A stretch of 64,000 nt of DNA from contig CAVYHD010000013.1 of assembly GCA_963768075.1 (NCBI GenBank), positions 1-64,000 on the forward strand, in the 5' to 3' direction. This document shows, in pieces, positions 1-8,219 of the stretch. The notes under the pieces were generated by a model that was not told where the DNA came from, did no database searches, and saw only the letters and a list, made by a program, of their open reading frames with translations. Position 1 is the stretch's first letter, and every line of letters begins with the position of its first letter. Both the position numbers and the translations under genes were made by a program. The stretch comes from QHXW01 sp963768075. GTDB lineage: Bacteria; Acidobacteriota; Terriglobia; Bryobacterales; Bryobacteraceae.

Positions 1-1100
1 GGTGCCGCCGAGCAGCGCCGCGCGCTCGCGCATCCCCTGGAGACCGTAGCCGCCGCCGCTGTCGGCGAGCCCGGCGGGAACCGCAGCGGGGGCTCCCGAG
101 GGGCGGTCCTCGATGAGTAGGACCACGTCGTCGCCGGCGCGCTCGCCGGCGTGGACGGCGACGGAGACGTCGGCGCCGGGAGCGTGCTTGCGGACGTTGG
201 TGAGAGCCTCCTGCGCGACCCGCAGCACCGCCTGGCCGGTCGGGCCCGCGAGGCGCCCCGGATCGCCGTCGACCGTCAGCTCGACCGGCGCGTCGGCGCT
301 CGCCCGGTACTCGGCCACGAGCGCCTCGATCCCCGCCGGCGCCGACACCGACTCGCCGCGCAGCACGCCGACGGCCTGCCGGGTCTCCTCGAGCCCCTCG
401 CGGGCCAATGCGTGGGCACGCTGGAGCCGCCAGCACGGTGTCTCGGTCGGCGCCCTGCTCAACCAGCGAGCTCGTCGCCTCGAGCTGAATCGTGAGCCCG
501 GCGAGCGTGTGCGCCAGCACGTCGTGGATCTCCCGGGCGATCCGAGTCGACTCTTCGAGCCGTGCCGAGCGCAGCTGCCTCATGCGAGCGCTGGGTCTGG
601 GCGAGCAGCAGCTCGGCCTGTTCGGCGCGCATCTGGGACTGGCGGCTGGTCGAGGCTGCGAGCGCCATGGCGATGAACCCGAGCGTGTAGGCGAGCACGC
701 CGATGCCGCTTCCGTCGTAGGCGAGCACCGTCGCGCCAAGCGCGAGCGCCCCCAGCGCGACGATCAGGAACGCGCCCGCCAGCTCCACGCGGACGCCCGC
801 AGCGGCAACCGCCACGAACACGAACGCGGCGGCGGCGGTGTCCGGCGCGGCGCCGGCGAGCACCCCCCCGGCGATGGCCAGGACGTACACCTCGGGGGTG
901 ATCGGGCCCGGGCCTACGGGCGGCCGGATCGTCCAAACGAGAAAGCTGATGATGCAGGCGACAAACGAGATGCTGACCACAAGCCCGCGGCCGCTGCTGC
1001 CGGGATGGTGGTGGGCATGAACCACCGACCAGCTGATCAGCACTAGCCCGAGGATCCGGAACACCCTTGCCAGGCGGGCGTCTATTCGGGACAGAATCAT
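1..1100 (-). CDS. NarL/DegS-type sensor histidine kinase, partial and frameshifted
   Basis: Membrane sensor kinase of the HisKA_3 type, which autophosphorylates on His and signals to a LuxR-type regulator (none in this window). The N-terminal part has several hydrophobic helices. Then comes the dimerisation motif IAREIHDVLAHTLAGL with its phospho-acceptor His, the N-box QEALTNVRKHAP, and the ATPase G-box GYGLQGMRERAALLGG at the window edge. The gene runs off the window start. It lies in three reading frames, with breaks near 580 and near 428, so one-base indels are present. Both sides of each break still match the family, which suggests sequencing error rather than decay. The start is taken at the ATG at 1100; a longer form from 1181 is possible. 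Confidence 0.85.
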
Positions 1101-1184
1101 CGTGAAGGAAGGTACGGCGTTCGGCGGTGGGGGTTCAACTCTGGGAGACGCAGCCCGCACCCGGGGAGTCGGGATCCGCACGAG

Positions 1185-1237
1185 GCGAAGGGGGACCCGC
1201 GCGCAGCGAAGCGGGACCCGCTGAGCGCGGATCCCGC
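1185..1237. repeat. Short GC-rich direct and inverted repeats between two genes
   Basis: Two 16-base direct repeats matching at 15 positions lie at 1185-1200 and 1206-1221 (GCGAAGSGGGACCCGC). The second contains a perfect 6-bp inverted repeat, AGCGGG-A-CCCGCT, at 1210-1222. A related GCGGATCCCGC follows at 1227-1237. They lie between the membrane protein gene and the sensor kinase gene, both on the minus strand. They could form a hairpin between the two transcripts, but no T-run follows. Confidence 0.45.
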
Positions 1238-1273
1238 TGTCGTCTGCCGATCACCTTCATTCCCGCTTGGCCC

Positions 1274-1786
1274 TCAGGCGAGCTCCGGCAACACGCGGCC
1301 AAGGACGCGCTGGCGGCGAAGCGCCATGATCAGCGAGCGCCCGCACACTTCGAACACCGCCATCGCCAGTAGCGCCACGGTCCACGCCTCACCGCTGGTG
1401 ATCGAGTGCGTGGTGCTGAAGTGACCGATCGTGGACGCGCCACCGTTGTTGATCCAGATCAGGAACGCGAATCGCGAGCCCATCCCGAGCACCCAGAAGA
1501 AGCCTGAGATCCAGCCGGCGCGTGCCAGCACGTCGCCGTCACGGTCGCGGCGCATCATCACTGCCTGACCGCTCGCGACACCAATCAACAGTCCGAGGAG
1601 CGCCAGGACCACGACCAGCACGAGGTCGTTGCCGGCGGTAGGGATGCCATGCAGGTAGTTGAGGACCGCGATCCCCACGATGACCAGCGGGCGGACGAGC
1701 GCCTTGGTCGTCAACTTGCGCTCCTTGATCTGCAGCAGGACGAGGAGCACCAGGGCCGAATCGAGTAGGTAGTCAGTAAATGTCAT
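1274..1786 (-). CDS. Hypothetical membrane protein
   Basis: About 170 residues with four or five hydrophobic segments. One is near the N-terminus (YLLDSALVLLVLLQI), two are in the middle (LVIVGIAVLNYL and VLVVVLALLGLLIGVASG), one is around GWISGFFWVLGMGSRFAFLIW, and one is near the C-terminus. The ATG at 1786 (MTFTDYLLD) is chosen because the N-terminal extension from 1819 has no hydrophobic or conserved features. The gene lies directly upstream of the sensor kinase on the same strand, about 170 bases apart, and may share its transcript. I recognise no family with certainty. Confidence 0.6.
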   Translation of the reverse strand: MTFTDYLLDSALVLLVLLQIKERKLTTKALVRPLVIVGIAVLNYLHGIPTAGNDLVLVVVLALLGLLIGVASGQAVMMRRDRDGDVLARAGWISGFFWVLGMGSRFAFLIWINNGGASTIGHFSTTHSITSGEAWTVALLAMAVFEVCGRSLIMALRRQRVLGRVLPELA

Positions 1787-1914
1787 GGCTGCATCGTCGT
1801 CCGAAAACGGCGTGCGCACATCGGCACCGGGTCGATTACCGGGTTGAAATAGCCGCCGATCTCAACCCGCAGGTTGAGCTCGCACGAGCAAACGGCCGTG
1901 CGAAACTTCGGGGC

Positions 1915-2448
1915 ATGGATTCCGGGCGCCGTCGGCACGTAACCCTGTCGGGGGAACTCTCGGGCAACTATGTGGTTGTCGAGGAGCGATCCGACGGATC
2001 GCTCGTGTTGACGCCAGACACCTCGAAACGTGGCGCACGTCCACCGGCACGCCAGGCCGCTGGTGGGATCAACTCACTGTTCTCCGGCCTGCTCGCGCGC
2101 CCGGAGAAGGGGCCGCCAGACGTCCCGGCGATACTCGAGGGTTGGGGGGTCGAGCTTGCCGAGCAGGAAGGCGTCGACGACTTCCTGATCGCGGACGTCG
2201 ACGGCACGACCGGCTTCATCGCGATCACCACCCAGCGCTTCATCTTCGCCGCGAACGCCGGCAGAGGCGTCGGCGTCCTCCAGGAGCACCTGCTGTCCGC
2301 CGCGCGCAACGTGGAGCTCGTCGGGCGCCGCCGGAAGCCCAAGCTCCGCGTCAGCTGGCACGGATCCGAGAGCGTCATCGGCGTGATGGAGCGAGATGCC
2401 CTCTCGCGCCTAGAACAGCACCTGACCGCCCACCGCGCGGCCGGATAA
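1915..2448 (+). CDS. Hypothetical protein with PH-like C-terminal domain
   Basis: About 177 residues from the ATG at 1915; an upstream in-frame start at 1780 overlaps the divergent membrane gene and is less likely. The N-terminal part has a short beta-rich stretch (VTLSGELSGNYVVVEE). The region from about residue 70 on has the alternation of strands (FLIADVDGTTGFIAITTQR, FIFAAN) and final helix seen in bacterial PH-like domains that read an ORF-specific value from a small beta barrel. No catalytic motif is visible. It is followed closely by the RidA gene on the same strand. The function is unknown and the PH-like assignment is inference from the pattern only. Confidence 0.55.
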   Translation: MDSGRRRHVTLSGELSGNYVVVEERSDGSLVLTPDTSKRGARPPARQAAGGINSLFSGLLARPEKGPPDVPAILEGWGVELAEQEGVDDFLIADVDGTTGFIAITTQRFIFAANAGRGVGVLQEHLLSAARNVELVGRRRKPKLRVSWHGSESVIGVMERDALSRLEQHLTAHRAAG

Positions 2449-2457
2449 TTTGTGCCG

Positions 2458-3090
2458 ATGCCGGACAGACGCCTCATCTCCTCGGGCTCGGACTTCGAGC
2501 GCCAGAGCGCGTACTCGCGGGCGGTCGTCGACGGCGACCGGATCCACGTCGCCGGCACGACGGGCTTCGACTACGAGCAGATGACGATTGCTGAGGGGGT
2601 CGTCGAGCAGACCGAGCAGGCGTTCCGCAACATCATCGCCGCGCTCGAGGAAGCCGACGCGACGCTCGCGGACGTCGTCCGGGTCCGATACATCGTTCCC
2701 GACCCCGTTGATTTCGCGGCGACGTGGCCCGTGCTCCGCCAGTACTTCGGGGAGGTGCGCCCGGCGGCGACGATGCTCTCGTGTGGGCTGGCCGACCCGC
2801 GGATGAGGATCGAGATCGAAGTGACCGCGCACCGCGACCCGCCGCCTCCGGCTGATTCCGGTCAGAAGGAGCCCGGCCGCGGCGGCGATCGTGGCGGAGC
2901 CGGGTCGGGCTATTCCCAGCGGAACAGCCGGGCGGCGAGGAAACATGAGCCGACCGCCCAAGCGGCGAGCACGAGCAACGGTTCGATGCCCGGGCTGTGG
3001 CCGCCGAACGCGTCGTGGAGCGCGGTAAAGCCGACACCCGTGGGGAGCACCTTCGCGATGTCGCTGATCAGCTGCGAGTGGATCTCCTGA
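2458..3090 (+). CDS. RidA family protein, C-terminus run on by a frameshift
   Basis: RidA/YjgF/UK114 family enamine/imine deaminases hydrolyse reactive intermediates such as 2-aminoacrylate. The fold spans about residues 1-130 and carries the usual features: RAVVDGDRIHVAGTT at the start, EQAFRNIIAALEEADATL, and the ending LADPRMRIEIEVTAH with the conserved Arg. After about 2840 the frame continues into DNA that is antisense to the permease gene, which no RidA protein needs. A stop in another frame at 2853-2855 is probably the true end, so a one-base deletion just before it is likely. The ATG at 2458 is preferred to the GTG at 2452. Confidence 0.75.
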   Translation: MPDRRLISSGSDFERQSAYSRAVVDGDRIHVAGTTGFDYEQMTIAEGVVEQTEQAFRNIIAALEEADATLADVVRVRYIVPDPVDFAATWPVLRQYFGEVRPAATMLSCGLADPRMRIEIEVTAHRDPPPPADSGQKEPGRGGDRGGAGSGYSQRNSRAARKHEPTAQAASTSNGSMPGLWPPNASWSAVKPTPVGSTFAMSLISCEWIS

Positions 3091-3699
3091 AGCGGGACAT
3101 ACAGACCCGAGAAGAACGCCAGCGGGTAGAACACGAGGACGGTCAAGCCCTGGGCGATCTGCGGGGTCTTGGCGACGGAGGCGACCAACAGTCCGAGTCC
3201 GATCGTTGCGGCTGCCGTGAGCACGAGCGCGACCAGGGTCACGAGGTACCCGCCGGCGTCGTGCGGGAGCGCGAGTCCGTACGCGCCGGCCCCGGCGCCC
3301 AGCAGGATGCCGATCCCGATCACGGCCAGGATCAGGGCTCACGGTCGTCTGCGCCGCCAAGAGCCAGGACGGCGGCACCGGCGTGGTCGACATCCGGCGC
3401 AGCACGCCCTGCTGGCGGTACGTCGCCAGCTGCTGGGGAAGTCCCGCCAGCCCGACGGCGATGAGCACGAACACCATCAGCGTCGGCACGTACAGGTTGA
3501 AGAAGGAGATGCCGCCGAGTGCCTTGTCGGGGCGGGTCGTCGCCGGGATGCTGCCGAAGATGACCAGCAACGCAAGCGGGATACCGATGGCTACGATCAA
3601 CCCGATCGGGCGGCGGATCGCGATCTTGATCTCACTGGCGACGAGCAGGCCGAACGCCCGTCGCTGTCGGGGGGTGCGGCTGAGGGCGGCGGTGCTCAT
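2910..3699 (-). CDS. ABC-2 type transporter permease, frameshifted
   Basis: Membrane subunit of an ABC-2 drug or lipid exporter. The first part (MSTAALSRTPRQRRAFGLL onward) has a cytosolic start, a first membrane helix (LIVAIGIPLALLVIF) and the loop before the core. The second part (VIGIGILLGAGAGAYG to FLAARLFRWE) carries the remaining helices and the family feature FFSGLYVPLQEI. The two parts are in different frames, with the break near 3338 (ACC GTG A GCC CTG), which reads through with one base removed. Its ATG overlaps the stop of the ATPase gene (ATGA), so the two are translationally coupled. Confidence 0.85.
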
Positions 3700-4691
3700 C
3701 GCGTCGCTCCGTTCGTGTTGTGAGGTGTCTCATCGGTGATGGCGAGGAATGCATCCTCGAGGTTTGCCGTCTCCGTCTGCACGTCGTCGGCGGGTATCCC
3801 GGCCCGGTGCAGGGCCAGCACGACCGCGGTCACGAGATCCCCGGAACCGGCGACCACCACTTCCGGTCCGTGGCGCTCGACCGCGCTGACTTCCGGCAAT
3901 GCGGACAGCAGCCCGTCGGGGAGCGCCTCGGTGGACGTGAAACGCAGTCGCTTGCCCGTGGTCGCCGCGATTGCCAGCGCGCTCGGCCGATCCAGCGCGG
4001 CCACCCGGCCGTGGTCGATCAGCGCCACGCGGTCGCACAGTCGCTCGGCCTCCTCCATGAAGTGGGTCACGAGCACGATCGTGACCCCGCGGGCGCGTAC
4101 TCCTTCGATCAGCCTCCAGGTGTCACGGCGAGCCTCGGGATCGAGGCCGGTGGTCAACTCATCGAGGACCGCGATCTCGGGCTGGCCGATCAGCGCGAGC
4201 ACGATCGACAGCCGCTGCTTTTGACCTCCGGACAGGTGCTTGAAATATGTGTGCTGCGCGTCCTCGAGCCCGAGCGTCGCGATCAGCTCGCGCCCGTCTG
4301 CGGGCTCGCGGTAGAACGACGCATAGAGCTCCACCGCCTCGGCGACCCTCATCAGGTCGGGCACGGCACTCTCCTGGAGCTGCACTCCCACGCGCTCGTG
4401 GAGCTCGCGGCGGTCTCGGCGCGGGTCGAGTCCGAGCACGCTGATCTCGCCCCGATCAGGGGTTCGCAGCCCGGTGACGCACTCAACCGTCGTGGTCTTG
4501 CCGGCGCCGTTGCGCCCGAGGATCCCGAAGATCTCCCCGGCATGGACGCTGAAGCTCACGTCGTCCACCGCGACCGTCGTTCCGTACTCCTTGTGCAGAT
4601 GGGAGACCTCGATCACCGGCGCGGCCGCGGGGTCGCCCGGCACCGACGCAGACACCCCAGTGTCGGTCTGGATCAGCTCTTGGATGCTCAT
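3696..4691 (-). CDS. ABC transporter ATP-binding protein (DrrA/CcmA-type)
   Basis: ATPase subunit of the same exporter. It has a Walker A (GRNGAGKTT), a Q-loop (VGVQLQES), the signature motif LSGGQKQRLS, a Walker B (AVLDELTTGLDP) in which the usual Asp-Glu pair reads DEL, and the H-loop His in VTHFMEEAERL. The C-terminal 80 residues form the small beta domain common in DrrA-like ATPases. Start: the ATG at 4691 (MSIQELIQ) follows AAGGA and leaves a normal N-terminus; the start at 4742 would run through the operator-like region. It is divergent from the SPFH gene with a palindromic region between. Confidence 0.9.
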   Translation of the reverse strand: MSIQELIQTDTGVSASVPGDPAAAPVIEVSHLHKEYGTTVAVDDVSFSVHAGEIFGILGRNGAGKTTTVECVTGLRTPDRGEISVLGLDPRRDRRELHERVGVQLQESAVPDLMRVAEAVELYASFYREPADGRELIATLGLEDAQHTYFKHLSGGQKQRLSIVLALIGQPEIAVLDELTTGLDPEARRDTWRLIEGVRARGVTIVLVTHFMEEAERLCDRVALIDHGRVAALDRPSALAIAATTGKRLRFTSTEALPDGLLSALPEVSAVERHGPEVVVAGSGDLVTAVVLALHRAGIPADDVQTETANLEDAFLAITDETPHNTNGATR

Positions 4692-4733
4692 GACGTTCTC
4701 GATCCTTGTCGATATATTTGAACGATACTGAGA

Positions 4734-4777
4734 TGATATCACGTACTTGATGGTGATACAATATGGATGTGATATCA
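4734..4777. promoter_or_regulatory. Palindromic operator candidate between ABC exporter and SPFH genes
   Basis: An AT-rich island in otherwise GC-rich DNA. It has TGATATCAC at 4734-4742, GTGATACA at 4753-4760 and GTGATATCA at 4769-4777. The first and third are perfect inverted copies. The first and second form a near-perfect dyad with a 10-base gap (TATCAC-N10-GTGATA). Such TATCAC/GTGATA dyads are typical of PadR-, GntR- or TetR-type repressor sites. It overlaps the ATG at 4763 of the SPFH gene, which supports a later start (GTG at 4787) for that gene. Confidence 0.6.
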
Positions 4778-5694
4778 GATCGAGACGTGGCCAAGGAGAC
4801 CCTGGCGCCGGCGATGCTGGCGTCGGGCCAGGCGCACGAGCAACGCCCGGCGTGGGTCATCCCGGGCCTGCCCGTGATGATCGGCGCGCTCGTGGTGATG
4901 GCGCTGGCGATCGTGGCGGCGATCGTCGCGGGCCACAACTCGGCGCTCCGAGTCTTCGGGATCATCGTGATCGCCGTCGTGGCTTTCTCATACGGCGGAC
5001 TCCTCGTTGTTCAGCCGAACGAGGCGCGGGTGCTGATCCTGTTCGGCCGATACATCGGATCCGTCACCGAGGCCGGCTGGTGGTGGTGCAATCCGTTCGC
5101 GAAGAAGCAGAAGCTGTCGCTGCGGGTCCGGAACTTCCAGAACGAGCGGATCAAGGTCAACGACGCGAGCGGCAACCCGATCGAGATCGCGGCGGTCATC
5201 GTGTGGCGGATCACCGACACCGCCAAGGCGGTGTTCGACGTCGCCGACTTCCAGCAGTTCGTGACCGTGCAGAGCGAGACCTCGCTCCGCCATCTCGCCA
5301 GTGAGTATCCCTACGACGACTATCGGACGGACGAACCTCACTCCGCGGCAACGGCGACGAGGTCCGCACCGCGCTTCAAGCCGAGCTCCAGGCCCGCCTG
5401 CAACTCGCCGGCATCGAGATCCTCGAGACCCGGCTCACCCATCTCGCCTACGCACCCGAAATCGCCGAGGTGATGCTCCGCCGCCAACAGGCCGAAGCCA
5501 TCCTCGCCGCCCGCAAGACCATGGTCCAAGGCGCGGTCAGCCTCGTCCAGATGGCGCTCGCGCAACTCGCCGACTCAGACCTCGTCGAGCTCGATCCCGA
5601 ACGCAAGGCCGCGATGGTCTCCAATCTCATGATCGTCCTGTCCGGCGACCATTCGCCGAGCCCGGTGATCAACACCGGAAGCCTCTACACGTGA
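4763..5694 (+). CDS. SPFH domain (band 7, slipin-like) protein, frameshifted
   Basis: Membrane-anchored SPFH/stomatin-like scaffold protein. There are two hydrophobic segments near residues 30-75 (IGALVVMALAIVAAIVAG and VFGIIVIAVVAFSYGGLLV). The SPFH domain starts at VVQPNEARVLILFGRYIGSV and includes the VRNFQNERIKVNDASGNPI core. The frame breaks near 5338. In another frame the expected continuation follows (GNGDEVRTALQAELQARL, then LAYAPEIAEVMLRRQQAEAI) and ends with a coiled coil and the tail at 5694. The start may instead be the GTG at 4787, beyond the operator-like repeat. An Arc-like gene follows 12 bases on; this pairing is frequent in actinobacterial genomes. Confidence 0.85.
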
Positions 5695-5706
5695 GCGCGC
5701 ACTGAG

Positions 5707-5952
5707 ATGCCCGAGAGCAAGCGGTTCCTCCTAAGGCTCAACCCCGGCCTGTTCGAGGCGCTGCGCCGCTGGGCCGACGAGGACCTGCGCAGCATCAACG
5801 CCCAGATCGAATACCTCCTCACCGACCAGGCCCGCCGCGCCGGACGACTCCGCCGACAGACCACCCCCCGACCCCACGCCCCCGACCCCCCCGCCGAGCA
5901 AGACGACCCCGACGCGACCGCCGTCTGGACCGACGCGCCTACGCGGAGCTGA
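5707..5952 (+). CDS. Arc-type ribbon-helix-helix DNA-binding protein
   Basis: 81 residues. The first 45 form a ribbon-helix-helix fold: strand KRFLLRLNP, helix GLFEALRRWADEDLRS, turn and second helix INAQIEYLLTDQARR, as in the Arc repressor family. The remaining tail is rich in Pro and Asp and probably disordered. RHH proteins bind DNA as dimers, often controlling their own operon. It lies just downstream of the SPFH gene and likely shares its transcript. Whether it acts on the palindrome at 4734-4777 cannot be told from sequence. Confidence 0.75.
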   Translation: MPESKRFLLRLNPGLFEALRRWADEDLRSINAQIEYLLTDQARRAGRLRRQTTPRPHAPDPPAEQDDPDATAVWTDAPTRS

Positions 5953-5986
5953 GGTGAACGCCGCTGTCTTCTAGACACCGCGCGTA

Positions 5987-6270
5987 CTAGGACGGCGTCG
6001 TAAACAGAGTGAGTTGCATGCCGTCTGGCGCGCACACGCGCGTGTTCCGATCACCCCACGGCGTCGTGACGGCCGACGCGACCCAGCGGCGATGAGCCGC
6101 TCCGCGGTCGCGTCACTGTCTCCGACCTGGAGCGCGAGCCGCACTTTGCCCGCCACGCGCCTCCCGGCCTCGATCTCGTCGACCAGCTCAGCCTGGCGCT
6201 CGTCAAGCAGCTCGATCGTCCCGGCCCAGCCTCGAGCACCACAACCCTGCCCTGGTCGACGCAAACCGCT
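5987..6270 (-). pseudogene. VOC (glyoxalase/bleomycin resistance) family remnant
   Basis: Reading the minus strand gives the C-terminal two thirds of a vicinal-oxygen-chelate protein: WAGTIELLDERQAELVDEIE, AGKVRLALQVGDSDATAERL, then in another frame SAVTTPWGDRNTRVCAPDG and MQLTLF with a stop at 5987. At least two frame changes are needed (near 6075 and near 6225). The N-terminal betaalpha unit is missing because the region upstream is the start of a gene on the other strand. It is probably a decayed gene. Confidence 0.55.
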
Positions 6271-6282
6271 AGGAGGATCACT

Positions 6283-6654
6283 ATGACCGACGCCTACGAC
6301 ACCGCGCTCGAGCTGGCCGGCGAACTGCTCGGCCGGCCACTCGAGCTGCCGCTTGGACCGGCAGAGCCGGAAAGCGGACGCGCGTTCCGCCGCCTCGCCA
6401 CCATTCATACCTTCGGCGACAGCTGGTCTCGGACGCAGCAGCTCGACACGCGTACCCGTAGCTTGATTTCGGTGGCAATCGCCGCCGCGCTTGGCACCCA
6501 TGATCCACTCCGCGGCCAGCTGCGGATCGCTCTCAACCATGGCGTCAGCAAAGACGAGATCGTCGAGCTCTTCATCCACCTCGAGGCATATGCCGGTGCC
6601 GCGCGTGCGTTCGACTCCTATCAAGTCGCCGCCTCCGTGTTCGCAGAGCAATAG
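6283..6654 (+). CDS. Carboxymuconolactone decarboxylase family protein
   Basis: 123 residues, typical length for the small all-helical CMD/AhpD-like family. The core LDTRTRSLISVAIAAALG, then GQLRIALNHGVSKDEIVEL and IHLEAYAGAARAFDS, matches the gamma-carboxymuconolactone decarboxylase pattern. The AhpD CxxC pair is absent, so a peroxidase-reductase role is unlikely. A very good ribosome site (AGGAGG) lies 8 bases before the ATG. No aromatic-degradation genes are next to it, so the substrate is unknown. Confidence 0.8.
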   Translation: MTDAYDTALELAGELLGRPLELPLGPAEPESGRAFRRLATIHTFGDSWSRTQQLDTRTRSLISVAIAAALGTHDPLRGQLRIALNHGVSKDEIVELFIHLEAYAGAARAFDSYQVAASVFAEQ

Positions 6655-6663
6655 GGGCGCGGT

Positions 6664-7554
6664 CTAGACGCTCTTCGTGGCCGATAGGTAGGCCACCGCC
6701 GAGCGCCTGACGGTCCGCCGGTCTTTGAAGGCCTTCGCCAGCGCGCTCATGAACTGGACCTGCTCGGGCGCTGTCAGCGCCGCATCAACGGCCTCTCGCA
6801 CGGTCGGCGCGTTCGGATTCGGTGCACCATCGAGCAGGGCTTCGAGACTGATCGGTAGATCGGCTCCTCCACGCTCGATGTCGATGTGACATTCGACGTG
6901 GACCGGGTCGAAGCCGGCCTCTTCGGCGAGCTTTGCGAGATCTCGATCGTCGAAGTCCATCATCGCCGAGCGGACGGCTGGTTCCCCTGCCCTGAAGATC
7001 GCGTGGACTCGGGCGACCAGATCGCCAATCGACGATAGGTCGTACCCGAAGAACCGGCCGCCCGGCTCGGGGAACATCAGTCGGTTGATCGGCTCGAACA
7101 GCGATATGCGCCCCCCGGGGCGCAGCACGCGATACAAGGAGGCAAACGCGGCCGGCTTGTCAATGACGTAGATCAGCACCGACCGCGTGGTGGCCACATC
7201 CACCGAGTCATCGGGAACGCCGGCCAAGTCCTCGGCGGCAGCGATCACGAACTCGGCACGATCGAGCGCTTCGCGCGACCGAACCGCCTCACGACAGCGC
7301 TCCAGAAGCGCCGGGGACACGTCTGTGAAGATCACCCTGCCATCAGGACCAACACGATCGAGAGCTCCGAGCCCGATCAGCCCGTCGCCCGCGCCGACAT
7401 CGAGCAGCGTCCTTCCTTCGAGAGGCTCGGCGTTTCCGAGCACCATGGCGCGGATGCCGGCCAGACGCGCGAGTGTGGCCTCTCGCTGCTCCTGGCTGCC
7501 CCCGTCGCGGCGCTCGAGAACCCATCGCGACCAACGATCGGGCTCGACTGCCAC
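6664..7554 (-). CDS. Class I SAM-dependent methyltransferase
   Basis: 296 residues with a Rossmann methyltransferase core. Motif I is LLDVGAGDGLIGLGAL, the acidic residue of motif II is in VIFTDVSPALLERC, and later motifs include FVIAAAEDLAGVPDDSVDVA, then YRVLRPGGRISLFEPINRL. The C-terminal third is longer than the minimal fold and may select the substrate, which cannot be predicted. Stop and neighbouring CMD stop converge 10 bases apart. The gene is divergent from the SnoaL-like gene. Confidence 0.85.
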   Translation of the reverse strand: MAVEPDRWSRWVLERRDGGSQEQREATLARLAGIRAMVLGNAEPLEGRTLLDVGAGDGLIGLGALDRVGPDGRVIFTDVSPALLERCREAVRSREALDRAEFVIAAAEDLAGVPDDSVDVATTRSVLIYVIDKPAAFASLYRVLRPGGRISLFEPINRLMFPEPGGRFFGYDLSSIGDLVARVHAIFRAGEPAVRSAMMDFDDRDLAKLAEEAGFDPVHVECHIDIERGGADLPISLEALLDGAPNPNAPTVREAVDAALTAPEQVQFMSALAKAFKDRRTVRRSAVAYLSATKSV

Positions 7555-7623
7555 CGCACCAGTATCTCAGCCACAAGCGATCCATCCGGATCGAGCGGCA
7601 GGCCCGCCGCTAGCCTCTACCCC

Positions 7624-8028
7624 ATGCTGTCCGACCGCTTCCGCGCTGCCGTCGAGGCGGGCGAGATCGCCGGCTCATCCGAGCTATTCCGCGAGGATGC
7701 TGTATTCCGCAGCCCAGTCGTCTACCGGCCCTACGCAGGACGTGACGCGGTGCTCAAGGTCCTTGAAGCGGCCGAGCTGGTGCTCGGACGCGGCGACCAC
7801 TTCCGCTACGTCCATCAGCTCGAGGACAGCGACGGGCGCGTGGCCATCCTGGAGTTCGCGACTGAAGTGGACGGGCGGCAGGTCGAGGGCATCGACAAGC
7901 TCACGTTCGATGAGGACGGACGCATCACGGAGCTGAAGGTGATGCTCCGCCCGGCCTCGGCGCTGCAGGTAGTCGGGGTGCGGATGGCCGAGGAATTCGC
8001 ACGCCTCGGGCTTGGCTCACCCGCCTGA
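7624..8028 (+). CDS. SnoaL-like (NTF2 superfamily) protein
   Basis: 134 residues with the pattern of the small alpha+beta cone fold: a helical start, FREDAVFRSPVVYRPYAGRDAVLKVL, then strands FRYVHQLEDSDGRVAILEFATEVDGR and GIDKLTFDEDGRITELKVMLRP. Members are polyketide cyclases, isomerases or ligand-binding proteins. No catalytic assignment can be made. The gene is divergent from the methyltransferase, with 70 bases between starts. Confidence 0.75.
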   Translation: MLSDRFRAAVEAGEIAGSSELFREDAVFRSPVVYRPYAGRDAVLKVLEAAELVLGRGDHFRYVHQLEDSDGRVAILEFATEVDGRQVEGIDKLTFDEDGRITELKVMLRPASALQVVGVRMAEEFARLGLGSPA

Positions 8029-8219
8029 GCGAGGCTTCCTGCTCAGTCGCGGCAGCCGCCACCGCCCCTGACGGGTCGTCATCCGGTTCGGGTGATGGCG
8101 GCTCGCCCGCAGCGCGGGGAGGATGGTTCGAAATGGCGCGTTGTGGTGGACGGCGGATCGCGGAGCCGTGCCGGTTGCCGCCGGGATGCCTCTCCTGGTC
8201 CTGAGCAAAGGAGCGTGAA

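Noticed and set aside
5971..6651. A 226-codon minus-strand frame
   Set aside because: Its upstream two thirds is antisense to the CMD gene. Only the downstream end carries VOC sequence and is annotated as a remnant.
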